Position numbers and translations under genes: made by a program. Of a stretch of 64,000 nt of DNA, positions 38,557 through 48,384 are shown piece after piece; the stretch's first letter is position 1, and every line of letters begins with the position of its first letter. Origin of the DNA: Rhodospirillaceae bacterium (GTDB taxonomy: Bacteria; Pseudomonadota; Alphaproteobacteria; SHVP01). The notes beneath the pieces are model-generated. The model was not told the origin of the DNA. It was given only the letters and a program-made list of their open reading frames with translations, and ran no database searches. The DNA lies in assembly GCA_002722055.1 (NCBI GenBank), contig PBKD01000002.1, positions 139,756 through 203,755 of the forward strand. The letters are read 5' to 3'.

Positions 38557-40464
38557 CTATTCAGCAGCTTCTCTTAATTTCTGAGCCGCAACTTGATGCC
38601 ATTTTTGAAAAACTGGTGCTTTGGGAGGATCAAAACTAGTTTCCTCTTTACACCTAGCTTTTAACTCATCGATTGATGTAAAACCGAAATCAAACAATTT
38701 GACATCACCTCTCTCATCACTGAGTTTTTTTCTAAGCTTTTCAGTTTCATCATTATCTACTGAACCATCCTTATTAAGGACAACACCATATCTTTTAGCA
38801 CCGTCAAATGAAACAAGACCTCTTTCAACGTCTTTTGCAACTTTTTCAGCTGGGCGTTTAAACGGATCACCCCAACCTCCTCCTCCCCAAGTATTGAAGA
38901 AAAGTACATCGTCTTTTTCAACCTTAATATGATCTTTTTTAGCAGGCATTAGTTCTTCAGTTCCATCAGCCCTTCTTAAAATTTTATTACTTCTTCCTCC
39001 AGGGGTACCACCGTTAACTCCCCATGGATATGTCAGCCATCTGTCATCGTGAATTGAAATTTCACCTGGTTCCAAGAAACGATACCCTAGTCTAATTCCG
39101 TTTCCTCCTCTATGAAGGCCAGCACCCCCTGAATCAGCGATAGATTCATATGTATCGATTCTTAAGGGGAAATAAGCTTCAAGAAACTCATTTGGAACAT
39201 TAGTAAAAGATGGCCATAAAGAATGCCCATCTGGTCCATCACCTACAGGTCTACCTGGTATACCACCAAACCCTATTTGATATAATTGAAACCACTCTCC
39301 GTGTTTATCATAACCCGAATACATGAAATGAGGACTATCTGAAAAACCAGCAGCATTAAGTGCATCTGGAGCACCTTGCCCTAACAAACCACCCATTATA
39401 TCAAAAATTCTTCCCAACATATGAGTCCTGGATGATAGTGAAGCAGGCTTCATTGGTTTAAGTATTGTTCCTGCAGGAATTCTTACATCAACCAAGTCAT
39501 AAAAACCATCATTAAACAATATTTGAGGGTCAAAGATATTGATAGTGAATGCACCAAGGAACATCTTAAACATTTCCTCATTTAGCATGAAATTAACTGA
39601 ACTCATAGATTGTGGATCTGTACCTTCAAAATCAAAAACAGCTACTCCATTCTTGTCTCTGTGCAATGTACAAGCGACCTTATAGGGTCCCATACCAATT
39701 CCATCATCACAAATATAATCTTCAAAATAAGCTTTCTTCTCAGGAACAAACATACCAATTATGGCACTCATTGCTCTTTTATTCCTGTCAAGCATCTGCT
39801 CCATTGCTTCAATAAAATAGTCATCTCCAAATCTATCAGCAATTTCGATACACCTTTTTTCAGCAATACGCAAAGCAGCTATTAGAGCATTAAAATCAGC
39901 ACGATTCCATTCAGGTAAACGACAGTTATGAAGAATAAGCTCAAGTATTTCAGAATTTAATTTTCCTTTTTTATAAATCTTAGTAGGAGGAATCATAATT
40001 CCTTCTTCATATATTTGATTTGAATCAACTGGGAGACTTCCAGGTACCTTTCCACCTACATCAGTCATATGACCAAACATAGCAGACCATGCAATTACTC
40101 TATGATCTTTAAATATAGGTTGAAGCACTAGCCAGTCAGGTAAATGACTTATTGCACCTCTGCAGCTGTATGGATCATTAGTTAAGAAAATATCACCTTC
40201 TTCAATGGTACCCTCATAGCCCTCGATAAAACCATAAATAAATGAACCAAACTGTCCAACAACCATTTTTCCATCGTTGTTGGCAATCATCGGGAACTCA
40301 TCGTGTTGCTCTCTTATGCCTGGAGACATAGCAGTTCTGAATAAAACAGCATCCATCTCCCACCTAGCATTTTTTAAAGCATTCTCAATAAGATCAAGAG
40401 TTACTAGGTCTAATTTTACTTTTTTAAACTTTTTGTTATTACCCTGTATAATTTTAGCAGCCAT
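38557..40464 (-). CDS. Hydantoinase B / oxoprolinase family protein
   Basis: MDAVLFRTAMSPGIREQHDEFPMI, GDIFLTNDPYSCRGAISHLPDWLV, ADSGGAGLHRGGNGIRLGYRF. Confidence 0.93.
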   Translation of the reverse strand: MAAKIIQGNNKKFKKVKLDLVTLDLIENALKNARWEMDAVLFRTAMSPGIREQHDEFPMIANNDGKMVVGQFGSFIYGFIEGYEGTIEEGDIFLTNDPYSCRGAISHLPDWLVLQPIFKDHRVIAWSAMFGHMTDVGGKVPGSLPVDSNQIYEEGIMIPPTKIYKKGKLNSEILELILHNCRLPEWNRADFNALIAALRIAEKRCIEIADRFGDDYFIEAMEQMLDRNKRAMSAIIGMFVPEKKAYFEDYICDDGIGMGPYKVACTLHRDKNGVAVFDFEGTDPQSMSSVNFMLNEEMFKMFLGAFTINIFDPQILFNDGFYDLVDVRIPAGTILKPMKPASLSSRTHMLGRIFDIMGGLLGQGAPDALNAAGFSDSPHFMYSGYDKHGEWFQLYQIGFGGIPGRPVGDGPDGHSLWPSFTNVPNEFLEAYFPLRIDTYESIADSGGAGLHRGGNGIRLGYRFLEPGEISIHDDRWLTYPWGVNGGTPGGRSNKILRRADGTEELMPAKKDHIKVEKDDVLFFNTWGGGGWGDPFKRPAEKVAKDVERGLVSFDGAKRYGVVLNKDGSVDNDETEKLRKKLSDERGDVKLFDFGFTSIDELKARCKEETSFDPPKAPVFQKWHQVAAQKLREAAE

Positions 40465-40480
40465 TTATCAATACCCCCAC

Positions 40481-42742
40481 TTATCGCTTACGAGATTTAG
40501 ATTTTTTAGATTTCTTGGACGCAACCTTACGTTTAGGCGCCTTTTTCTTTGCAACTTTCTTCTTTGCAATTTTCTTCTTAGCTACTTTTTTTGCAACCTT
40601 ACGTTTAGGTGCCTTTTTCTTTGCAGCTTTTCTTTTAGATGTTTTACTTTTAGAAGTTCGGCTTGAAGATGTTGATTTACCCGAAGATTTAGAAGGGTTA
40701 ATCAAAATATTACCAAATCCATCAACTTTACCAACATGGTCAGGTAAAATTAATGTTGTAGAATCCATTTCAGTAACAATAGCAGGACCAGGAATAGAAT
40801 GACCAGATTTTAACAATGAACGATCATATATTTTTGCTTTCCTATTTTTTCCATCAACAAATACATTCGTGGATTCAATAACAGCTTCTTTAGGCTCACC
40901 AGAACCTTTGCCAACCCTCTCAGCTTTTACCTTTGTTGGTTTACCTTGCTGAATAGCTCTTAAATTAACTAATTCCTGATCATGATCCAAAGCAAATGTG
41001 TACATTTGCTCATGCATCTTATCAAATTCTTTAGCAACAGCAGATAGACCACCTTTTGCAAATTTCTTTGCATCTGTTTCAATAGTAAGAACTAAGCCTT
41101 GCCCATGATAACGAACATCAATTTCATATGTAGTTGTTTGATCTTTCCTACTAACACCTTCTGCGTCAAGTTCTTTAGCTGAACGTTCCGCTAATTCTTT
41201 AAGAATTTTATTAACTTCTTTATCTGATGTTTGTGGGAAAGTCCTAATAAAAGACCGTGAAGCTTCGTTTCTTACACGAGTAGTAGCATCACCGTATGCA
41301 CACAAAACTCCTGGGCCAGGCGGAATTATCACAGGCCAAGAACCTGTAAGTTTCCCCAACGCATTTGCATGTAAAGGACCAGCACCACCAAAAGCTATAA
41401 GAGCAAAATCCCTAGGGTCATGACCTTGTTCGACTGAAACCAACCTTAAAGCACCAAACATATTTTCATTAACAATATTGTATATACCCTCTGCTGCGTT
41501 CATAACCTTTAGATCCATTGCAGAAGCGATTTTCTCTACTGATTTTTTTGCTAGGTTAGAATCTATAACCATATCACCGCCAAGCTTGGAAGACGATGGA
41601 AGATAACCAAGAGCGACATTAGCGTCAGTCACAGTAGGTTCTTCACCACCTTTAGCATATGCAGCAGGGCCAGGGACAGCTCCAGCAGATTGAGGACCTA
41701 CCCTCAAAGACTTAGTCAACTCTGGTGAGTATGCTATCGATCCACCTCCTGCACCACAGGTTCTAACATCTATTGAGGATGCACGAACAGTCACATCAGC
41801 AACTCTTGTTTCTCTTCTTTTCAAAGGTGAACTATTTTGAACCAAGGCTACATCAGTTGACGTACCACCCATATCAAAGGTAAGAAGGTTTTTATAACCT
41901 GCTTTTTCTGCAATCCAGATAGCGCCAGCAACACCCCCAGCAGGTCCTGACATCAAAAGGTTCACAGGAGCATTTTCTGCAGACTCAACAGAGGAAAGAC
42001 CTCCATCTGACCTTAGAACATGCAACTGAACATCTTTCATCCTTTTCTTTGTTTCTTTATGAAGATTACGCATATATTTTGAAACTACTGGTCTAATATA
42101 GGAATTAACAACTGTAGTTTCGGTTCTCTCATACTCTTGCATTTCAGGAATAACTTCAGAGGAGATAGAGATAGGGATATCAGTAAAAATCTTTTGAGCT
42201 AATTTTCTTGCCTTAACCTCGTGAGCACCATTAGCAAAAGAATTAATAAAAGAAATTGTAAGAGCTTCTATATCATACTTGCCTTTAAGCTTTTTAAGTT
42301 TCTTTTCTAAGTCATCAAGGTCAATAGGAGAGACTATATCTCCTTTAGTTCCTATTCTTTCCTCTGCCTCAATAGTACATTCTAGAGGAGCCAAAGGATC
42401 AGTTTTGTTAAATATAACCCAACCACCAAGACCACCAGGAACAAAAGATCTTGCTATTTGAAGAACCTGACCGAAACCTTTTGTAGTTATAAGTCCAACT
42501 TTTGCACCAGCATTGGTTAAAACAGTATTAGTTGCAACCGTCGTTCCATGCATAACATTTGTAATTTCTTTTGGATCCACACCTGCTTCAGCACAAACTT
42601 TTTCAATTCCATTTAAAACTCCACGCGATGAGTCATCTGGTGTAGAAGGAACTTTAGCAGTTTTGGTTTCACCAGTTTTTTCATCGACTAGAAGTAAGTC
42701 AGTAAAAGTACCCCCGACATCAACCCCTAAACGATAGGACAT
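40481..42742 (-). CDS. Hydantoinase A / oxoprolinase family protein with Lys/Arg-rich C-terminal extension
   Basis: RLGVDVGGTFTDLLLVDEKTGE, HGTTVATNTVLTNAGAKVGLITTKGF, LLTFDMGGTSTDVALV; C-terminal KKKAPKRKVAKK repeats. Confidence 0.93.
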   Translation of the reverse strand: MSYRLGVDVGGTFTDLLLVDEKTGETKTAKVPSTPDDSSRGVLNGIEKVCAEAGVDPKEITNVMHGTTVATNTVLTNAGAKVGLITTKGFGQVLQIARSFVPGGLGGWVIFNKTDPLAPLECTIEAEERIGTKGDIVSPIDLDDLEKKLKKLKGKYDIEALTISFINSFANGAHEVKARKLAQKIFTDIPISISSEVIPEMQEYERTETTVVNSYIRPVVSKYMRNLHKETKKRMKDVQLHVLRSDGGLSSVESAENAPVNLLMSGPAGGVAGAIWIAEKAGYKNLLTFDMGGTSTDVALVQNSSPLKRRETRVADVTVRASSIDVRTCGAGGGSIAYSPELTKSLRVGPQSAGAVPGPAAYAKGGEEPTVTDANVALGYLPSSSKLGGDMVIDSNLAKKSVEKIASAMDLKVMNAAEGIYNIVNENMFGALRLVSVEQGHDPRDFALIAFGGAGPLHANALGKLTGSWPVIIPPGPGVLCAYGDATTRVRNEASRSFIRTFPQTSDKEVNKILKELAERSAKELDAEGVSRKDQTTTYEIDVRYHGQGLVLTIETDAKKFAKGGLSAVAKEFDKMHEQMYTFALDHDQELVNLRAIQQGKPTKVKAERVGKGSGEPKEAVIESTNVFVDGKNRKAKIYDRSLLKSGHSIPGPAIVTEMDSTTLILPDHVGKVDGFGNILINPSKSSGKSTSSSRTSKSKTSKRKAAKKKAPKRKVAKKVAKKKIAKKKVAKKKAPKRKVASKKSKKSKSRKR
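40521..40625. repeat. 33-bp direct repeat pair (72 nt period) encoding the Lys-rich tail
   Basis: gcaaccttacgtttagg(c/t)gcctttttctttgca at 40521-40553 and 40593-40625. Confidence 0.85.
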
Positions 42743-43019
42743 TTAAGATTCTCCCTAGAAAATAATATTTTTAAAAGTATACCACTTGTTAATAGTGGAT
42801 TACCAATTTCATATACTATCCCGTATGATAGAGTTAACTGTCAACAAGAGTCATGACTAAAATTATAGTTTTTTCAATTTTTTTGGAATATTAAAGCTAA
42901 TTTAATGGATTATTCAAAAATCTGCAAGATTTTAGCAACTTTTGAGGGTCAAAATACAGTTACCTAAATCTATTTATTTGAAAAATAAATATTACGAATC
43001 AACAGAAAAAGTCTTTCTG

Positions 43020-43901
43020 CTAATGCATGGATTTAGTATAATTTTCATTTTCGTCAGTTGAAGATCCAGTTGCCGCAGAAAAAATTCCTCGTTTCCTCTC
43101 CAAAATATAAACCACACCAAATGCAAGCACTATAATTAGCAGAGAAAAAATTGTAGTGAGAGTGCCTACTGCATATAAGTCCGGTCGGGCTGCATTTGCA
43201 GTAGCTGAAACCATGTCTACTGGAAGTGTATTAGCATCACCTGCAACAAGACTTGTTCTAGCAAATTCATCATAAGATAATGTAAAACCAAACAGGCCTA
43301 TTGCAATTAAGCCAGGGAGTACAATTGGGAAAATTACAAACCTAAGTCTTTGCCAACTAGTAGCCCCAAGATCTGTAGCTGCTTCCTCAATTGATGGGTC
43401 AAATCTCGCAAAAATTGCCAACATAATTAATACACCAAATGGAAGAGACCAAGTGAGATGGGCACCCAAACCTCCGGAATACCAAGAAGATAGCAACTCT
43501 AAATTTGCAAAACCGAGACCTATCCCAAGACTGATTAGAAAAGGGGGTGCTATTAGACTACCAATTACTCCATAGAAAACTAGATTCGATCCCTTAAAAC
43601 CCCTTCTATATGCAAGACCAGCCATGAACGAAATTATAATTGTAATTATCATTACAATAATCCCTAATATAAATGACCTTAACCAAGGCAATCTAAAGTC
43701 AAATAAATAATCTGGGAGAATAACCTGTTTAAACCAATAAAGGGAAAAGCCTTTCATAGGGAAAGTAAGCCCTCCCTCAGGTCCCTGAAATGCAAGAAAG
43801 CCTATAGTTATAAGTGGACCATATAAAAATATAACAAAGAGCAAAAAAATTGCCCCTCTGATTTTCATGGGTGTAGTACTATTTTGCCAAAAGCTAATCA
43901 T
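43020..43901 (-). CDS. Spermidine/putrescine-type ABC transporter permease (PotC-like)
   Basis: EEAATDLGATSWQRLRFVIFPIVLPGLIAIGLFGFTLSYDEF. Confidence 0.9.
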   Translation of the reverse strand: MISFWQNSTTPMKIRGAIFLLFVIFLYGPLITIGFLAFQGPEGGLTFPMKGFSLYWFKQVILPDYLFDFRLPWLRSFILGIIVMIITIIISFMAGLAYRRGFKGSNLVFYGVIGSLIAPPFLISLGIGLGFANLELLSSWYSGGLGAHLTWSLPFGVLIMLAIFARFDPSIEEAATDLGATSWQRLRFVIFPIVLPGLIAIGLFGFTLSYDEFARTSLVAGDANTLPVDMVSATANAARPDLYAVGTLTTIFSLLIIVLAFGVVYILERKRGIFSAATGSSTDENENYTKSMH

Positions 43902-43922
43902 ATCTTTCTTTCAATTATTCAG

Positions 43923-44822
43923 TTACATTTGTTTTCTTATATCAACAACTCTCATAAGACCGCCTACAAACAGCAATAGTAAAGCCAACAAAATGACTGA
44001 TTGGGCCGCTGCTATGGGATAAAAACCATTGAAAAAAGCCACAGAGACACTATTCGCTAAACTTCCAGATTGAGCTCCACTTAAAATTCTTATAGCTGTA
44101 AAATCTGTTGCAACTAAAGCCACTATAAAAATAGTTCCAATAATTATACCAGGTTTACTCATTGGTATAATAATAAATCTCAAAATTTGAAAACCTGAGG
44201 CTCCCTGATCTTTAGCTGCTTCAATTAAATTTGGATTAATTCTTGCCATAACATTAAATAAAGGCGCAACCATAAAAAGAGTAAACATATGAATATAAGA
44301 TACTATTACTGCAAATTCAGAAAATAGAAAGAATTGGACAGGCTCATCTACAATACCAATGTTAATAAGAAATGAATTGAGGATTCCTTTAGAACCTAAA
44401 AAAGGTATCCAAGATGTCATTCTTACTACACCTGATGTCCAAAAAGGAACAACTGTTAAAAGGAAGAAAAAAACTTTAACTCTGAATGAAATTAAATCAA
44501 AAACAAGAAAATATGATATAATGAAACCTAAAACTAAAGTTATTACCCAAGTAATAATAAATATTCTTGCAGTATGCCAAAGATTTAATAAAGACGACCA
44601 TTCAGAAAAAAAATCAATATAACTTGTAAAGGTAAAACCTGGTCTAGTAACAAAACCATCAAATATAAACACACTATACATAAGTATAATAGCTACAGGA
44701 ACAACTGCAAATATAAATAAAACAATAACTAAAGGTGAGGCCTGAAAATAGGCCGAGTATTTTTTAAAAATCTCGGATATTTTACTAGTTTCAGATTCTT
44801 GATTTTGGGTCTGTATAGACAT
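43923..44822 (-). CDS. Spermidine/putrescine-type ABC transporter permease (PotB-like)
   Basis: EAAKDQGASGFQILRFIIIPMSKPGIIIGTIFIVALVATDFTA. Confidence 0.9.
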   Translation of the reverse strand: MSIQTQNQESETSKISEIFKKYSAYFQASPLVIVLFIFAVVPVAIILMYSVFIFDGFVTRPGFTFTSYIDFFSEWSSLLNLWHTARIFIITWVITLVLGFIISYFLVFDLISFRVKVFFFLLTVVPFWTSGVVRMTSWIPFLGSKGILNSFLINIGIVDEPVQFFLFSEFAVIVSYIHMFTLFMVAPLFNVMARINPNLIEAAKDQGASGFQILRFIIIPMSKPGIIIGTIFIVALVATDFTAIRILSGAQSGSLANSVSVAFFNGFYPIAAAQSVILLALLLLFVGGLMRVVDIRKQM

Positions 44823-44861
44823 AAATCACCATAAATACAAATAAGATATATTACTCATAAA

Positions 44862-44898
44862 CAAAAAAGAGGAGTGTGGCAACACACTCCCCTAATTT
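44862..44898 (-). terminator. Intrinsic terminator between the substrate-binding protein and PotB-like genes
   Basis: Minus strand GGAGTGTG-TTGC-CACACTCC followed by TCTTTTTT; T tract also on the plus side. Confidence 0.8.
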
Positions 44899-44912
44899 TT
44901 TTTACAAAAAAA

Positions 44913-46220
44913 CTAAGCAGCTTGAAATGCAGACCATTTCTTAACAAGATACGCAAATTCATCGTACTCAGAGTTCCAAACAGCAATATTGCCCATTCTG
45001 TTCTTATATGAACCACCGTCACGAACATCACCTGGTTTAGCCAAAGGACCACCAAATGGACTAGTAATACCATCTTTAGTAGGTTTACCGTCAATCCAAT
45101 AAGCATACTCATCAGCTGACATAAACTTTTTAGTACGTTCTGGAGTTGGAGCATAGTAACCTTGTCTTCCAAACAATGCACCAGGAAATCCAGCCCATTG
45201 CCAGTTAAGAAGTTCGTACGCAGCATCCAATTTCTTACCTTTTAGATGACCAGCTAAAACGTTACCAATAGTCCAACCACGATATCCTTCTTTAAGATCA
45301 GCATAGACAACGTCTATCCCTTGTGTTTGAACTAAAGTAACAGCAGGAGACCACATGGATTGAATCACAGCTTCACCATTAGTCATGAAGTTAACTGACT
45401 CCATAAAGGTTGTCCAAAAAGCTCTAAAGTGACCTTGCTTTTTTAGATCATTAAGAATAACAAAAGTTTTATCAATTTCTTCTTTTGTCATATTTCCTTT
45501 ATTGCCGTACTTTATGTCTCCTCTAGCTTCGATAGCCATAGCTAAATCCATCATGCAAATATCAGGGAATGCTTGAAGGCAAACTTTACCTTTCCATTTT
45601 GGATTCAACATTTCAGCCCAAGTTTCTATTTCATAACCAACTAAATCTCTTCTATAACCAAGAGTATCTGCATTATGAACTGTTGGCATAAAAGTCAAAT
45701 AGTCACTACCACCAGCTTTAGCAAACTTATTAGCTTTTTTCTTGCCTGGGTTATAAAGCACCTTAGCTGGATGCTGGCCATCACCTATCTTAGCATCTGA
45801 CCAAGTTTTCATTGAACTTTTGTACATACCAATGCACTCATCCCAATGCTTTAACCTTTTGATTTCAATTGGTTGCAATTTCGCAGCTGGAGAACCCCAA
45901 ATTCTTCTCATTTGGTTTCCAGCAGGCTCAGCAATATCAAAAGACTTTGGTTGAGTTAAGATCTTATTTTGAATTCCATCAAAACCAAGAGCTGTCATCT
46001 CAATTTTTATACCTAAATCTTTTTCAGCTTGCTTTTGCCATGGCTCAATGTGAGAAACACCTGAACCAACGCTTCTTAGAACTACTTTCTCCTGTGCCCA
46101 TAATGTTGGAAAACCAGATATTGCACCTGTACCAACAGCAGCACCTGCAGCCGCTGCAGTGCCTTTTAGCACAGAACGTCGACTGACTTTTGAATTAACT
46201 TTCTTAGTAATTTCACTCAT
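44913..46220 (-). CDS. Spermidine/putrescine-type ABC substrate-binding protein (PotD-like), Tat-type signal
   Basis: SRRSVLKGTAAAAGAAVGTGAISG signal; long periplasmic-binding ORF adjacent to PotBC-like permeases; start taken as ATG 46220. Confidence 0.85.
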   Translation of the reverse strand: MSEITKKVNSKVSRRSVLKGTAAAAGAAVGTGAISGFPTLWAQEKVVLRSVGSGVSHIEPWQKQAEKDLGIKIEMTALGFDGIQNKILTQPKSFDIAEPAGNQMRRIWGSPAAKLQPIEIKRLKHWDECIGMYKSSMKTWSDAKIGDGQHPAKVLYNPGKKKANKFAKAGGSDYLTFMPTVHNADTLGYRRDLVGYEIETWAEMLNPKWKGKVCLQAFPDICMMDLAMAIEARGDIKYGNKGNMTKEEIDKTFVILNDLKKQGHFRAFWTTFMESVNFMTNGEAVIQSMWSPAVTLVQTQGIDVVYADLKEGYRGWTIGNVLAGHLKGKKLDAAYELLNWQWAGFPGALFGRQGYYAPTPERTKKFMSADEYAYWIDGKPTKDGITSPFGGPLAKPGDVRDGGSYKNRMGNIAVWNSEYDEFAYLVKKWSAFQAA

Positions 46221-46299
46221 CCCATAATAACCTTTTCTATAGTTTCTCGAGAAAAACATATCTAAACCATAAGGGCCCTGTGGCCCAGATATGCTGGCC

Positions 46300-46322
46300 T
46301 TCTAAAAACTTGATTTTTAGAA
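46300..46322. repeat. Perfect hairpin TTCTAAAAA-CTTGA-TTTTTAGAA in the divergent intergenic region
   Basis: 9-bp perfect arms, 5-nt loop, read directly. Confidence 0.85.
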
Positions 46323-46380
46323 AATCCAAGGTTTATTGTTAGCATTTATTATGATCATGCAAGATTTATTTACACAAAAA

Positions 46381-47028
46381 ATGATTTTTTTCAGAAAAAA
46401 GTTAGGTTTTTCATCAAAAATAACCTTCATTTTTATATTTTTGATAATCATTTTGCCAAATGTTTGTTTAGGTAAAACCGATAATAATCAAAATAAACCT
46501 ATAAGAATTGAGAGATTTTTAAATATATCTGAAATAATAAACCTTGAAAATATATTCTGGGATATGTCAGTAGATAAAATAATTAAAAATATTAAAAGCT
46601 CAAAATATAATATGTCAGATGGGTTTAAAATTGGCTATTGCTATTTTAGATACTCTATTAATATTAAAATAAAAAATGAACCATGGGAGCTTTGGTTATG
46701 TGAAAATCCAGAAAATGGAAAATTATATGGAATTTCAATAGAAAAAGGATTCAATGGGGTTTTTTTTGAAAAAAATAAAAGCAAATCAAATTTATTTTCA
46801 AATTTTTTAAATAATTTAAAAAATATTTATGGACCTCCAGAAAAGGTTTGGAAAGAATGTCATAATACACGTTGGAATTTTACTGAACAATATAGTTGGT
46901 ACTTTGCTAAAACAACTATATCTTTTGTAATTCGAGATATTCCCTTGAAACAAATGGCAATTCATTACCATAAGCCGACAGGAATAAAGGATTTCGGACC
47001 AGGAATCTGTTCTGCACAACCAGAATAA
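46381..47028 (+). CDS. Hypothetical exported protein
   Basis: Signal-like MIFFRKKLGFSSKITFIFIFLIIILPNVCLG; no recognised family; start uncertain (46336 or 46381). Confidence 0.55.
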   Translation: MIFFRKKLGFSSKITFIFIFLIIILPNVCLGKTDNNQNKPIRIERFLNISEIINLENIFWDMSVDKIIKNIKSSKYNMSDGFKIGYCYFRYSINIKIKNEPWELWLCENPENGKLYGISIEKGFNGVFFEKNKSKSNLFSNFLNNLKNIYGPPEKVWKECHNTRWNFTEQYSWYFAKTTISFVIRDIPLKQMAIHYHKPTGIKDFGPGICSAQPE

Positions 47029-47079
47029 AAATAATATATCAAATTGATTATTTTTAGCCTTAAGATTTGTTAGGAATAT

Positions 47080-48174
47080 TTATTTTTTTAGAAGATGTAA
47101 ATCCTTAGCTTCCCAGCTTGCTAAAATTTTATCACCCATATCAACTGGATCTTTGAAATAATCTTTTTCATCAGAGTTTGCTACAATTAGTTCACCATTT
47201 TCTTTAGCCATAGTTACTTTAACCCAAGTACCCTGATATTCAATAGAGTGTACTATCCCTGATTGATGATTTATTGCATCAGGCTTACCATCATTTCGAG
47301 AAATACTCACTTTATCCCTTCTAACAGAAAAACTAACATTTGAGCCCTCTTGAAGATTATTTGATAGAATTTTATACTTACATCCGTCGCTCCCTGTGAC
47401 CTCAGCATCCTTTTCGGATATTTTATTTATATCACCTTTGAATACATTCCAACCTCCCATAAACTCAGCTACATAAGAGGTCTCAGGTGTTGTATAAATC
47501 TCTTGTGCGGTACCTGCCTGATCAATTACTCCCTGGTCCATTACAACAATCATATCTGCAAGAGCCAATGCCTCTGGTTGAGTGTGAGTAACATGAATAA
47601 ATGTTATTCCAATTTCTTTTTGTAATCTTCGTAATTCTTCACGCATTTGTAGACGTAAATACTCGTCTAGTGCAGATAAAGGTTCATCTAGAAGCAAAAC
47701 TTTAGGATTAGTGATTAAGGACCTAGCTAAGGCAACCCTTTGCTGTTGGCCTCCTGACAATTGGGCAGGTAGCCTGTCAGCAAGGTGAGTCATTTTAACT
47801 GTCTCTAAAACTTCCATAGCACTGTTTCTTCGCTCATCTTTTTCTATACCCTTAACCCTAAGGCTAAAAGCAACATTTTCTGCTACAGTAAGATGAGGAA
47901 AAAGAGCGTAACTTTGAAACATCATAGAAGTGCCTCTTTGCACTGGCTCTAAACCAAAAGTTTGTTCACCACCGATTAAAACCTCACCAGATGTAGGCTC
48001 CTCATGACCAGCAATCATCCTTAGTATTGTAGTTTTTCCGCAACCAGATGGACCAATCATACAACAATAGGCACCGTCAGGGATAGTTAAACTAACATCA
48101 TTTACTGCTTGAGTTTCACCAAATGATTTTACTAGGCTTTTAAGTTCAACTTGTCCATTGCCAGATGTACTCAT
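47080..48174 (-). CDS. Spermidine/putrescine-type ABC transporter ATP-binding protein (PotA-like)
   Basis: GPSGCGKTTILRMIAG, LSGGQQQRVALARSL, LLLDEPLSALD; TOBE-like C-terminus. Confidence 0.92.
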   Translation of the reverse strand: MSTSGNGQVELKSLVKSFGETQAVNDVSLTIPDGAYCCMIGPSGCGKTTILRMIAGHEEPTSGEVLIGGEQTFGLEPVQRGTSMMFQSYALFPHLTVAENVAFSLRVKGIEKDERRNSAMEVLETVKMTHLADRLPAQLSGGQQQRVALARSLITNPKVLLLDEPLSALDEYLRLQMREELRRLQKEIGITFIHVTHTQPEALALADMIVVMDQGVIDQAGTAQEIYTTPETSYVAEFMGGWNVFKGDINKISEKDAEVTGSDGCKYKILSNNLQEGSNVSFSVRRDKVSISRNDGKPDAINHQSGIVHSIEYQGTWVKVTMAKENGELIVANSDEKDYFKDPVDMGDKILASWEAKDLHLLKK

Positions 48175-48384
48175 CTAAATATTCCTTAATTAGAAAAAAT
48201 ATTAAAACCAAAAATTTTTGCCAAACCATAGCATATCTAGAATATGATATTTGAGACAAAAACATATTCATGGCAAATTATTGCCCATCAACCAGTAAGT
48301 CAAGGAAGTTGATAGAAAATATAAAAAAAAAAATACAAAAAATTGAACTTATAGAAATATAAAGCAAGATTATTTAATAAAAAC

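Noticed and set aside
40277-40802. Plus-strand ORFs (129 aa and 95 aa) rich in Phe/Leu
   Set aside because: Antisense translations of the Lys-rich tail and gene junction of hyuA/hyuB; low-complexity composition explains the open frames.
43003-43019. CAGAAA-AAGTC-TTTCTG hairpin after the PotC-like gene
   Set aside because: Short stem with no following T tract on the minus strand; not convincing as a terminator.
44855-45226. 123-aa minus-strand ORF
   Set aside because: Alternative frame within the 3' end of the binding-protein gene, which has the convincing product.
45869-46186. 105-aa plus-strand Gln/Leu-rich ORF
   Set aside because: Antisense to the binding-protein N-terminus; no independent support.
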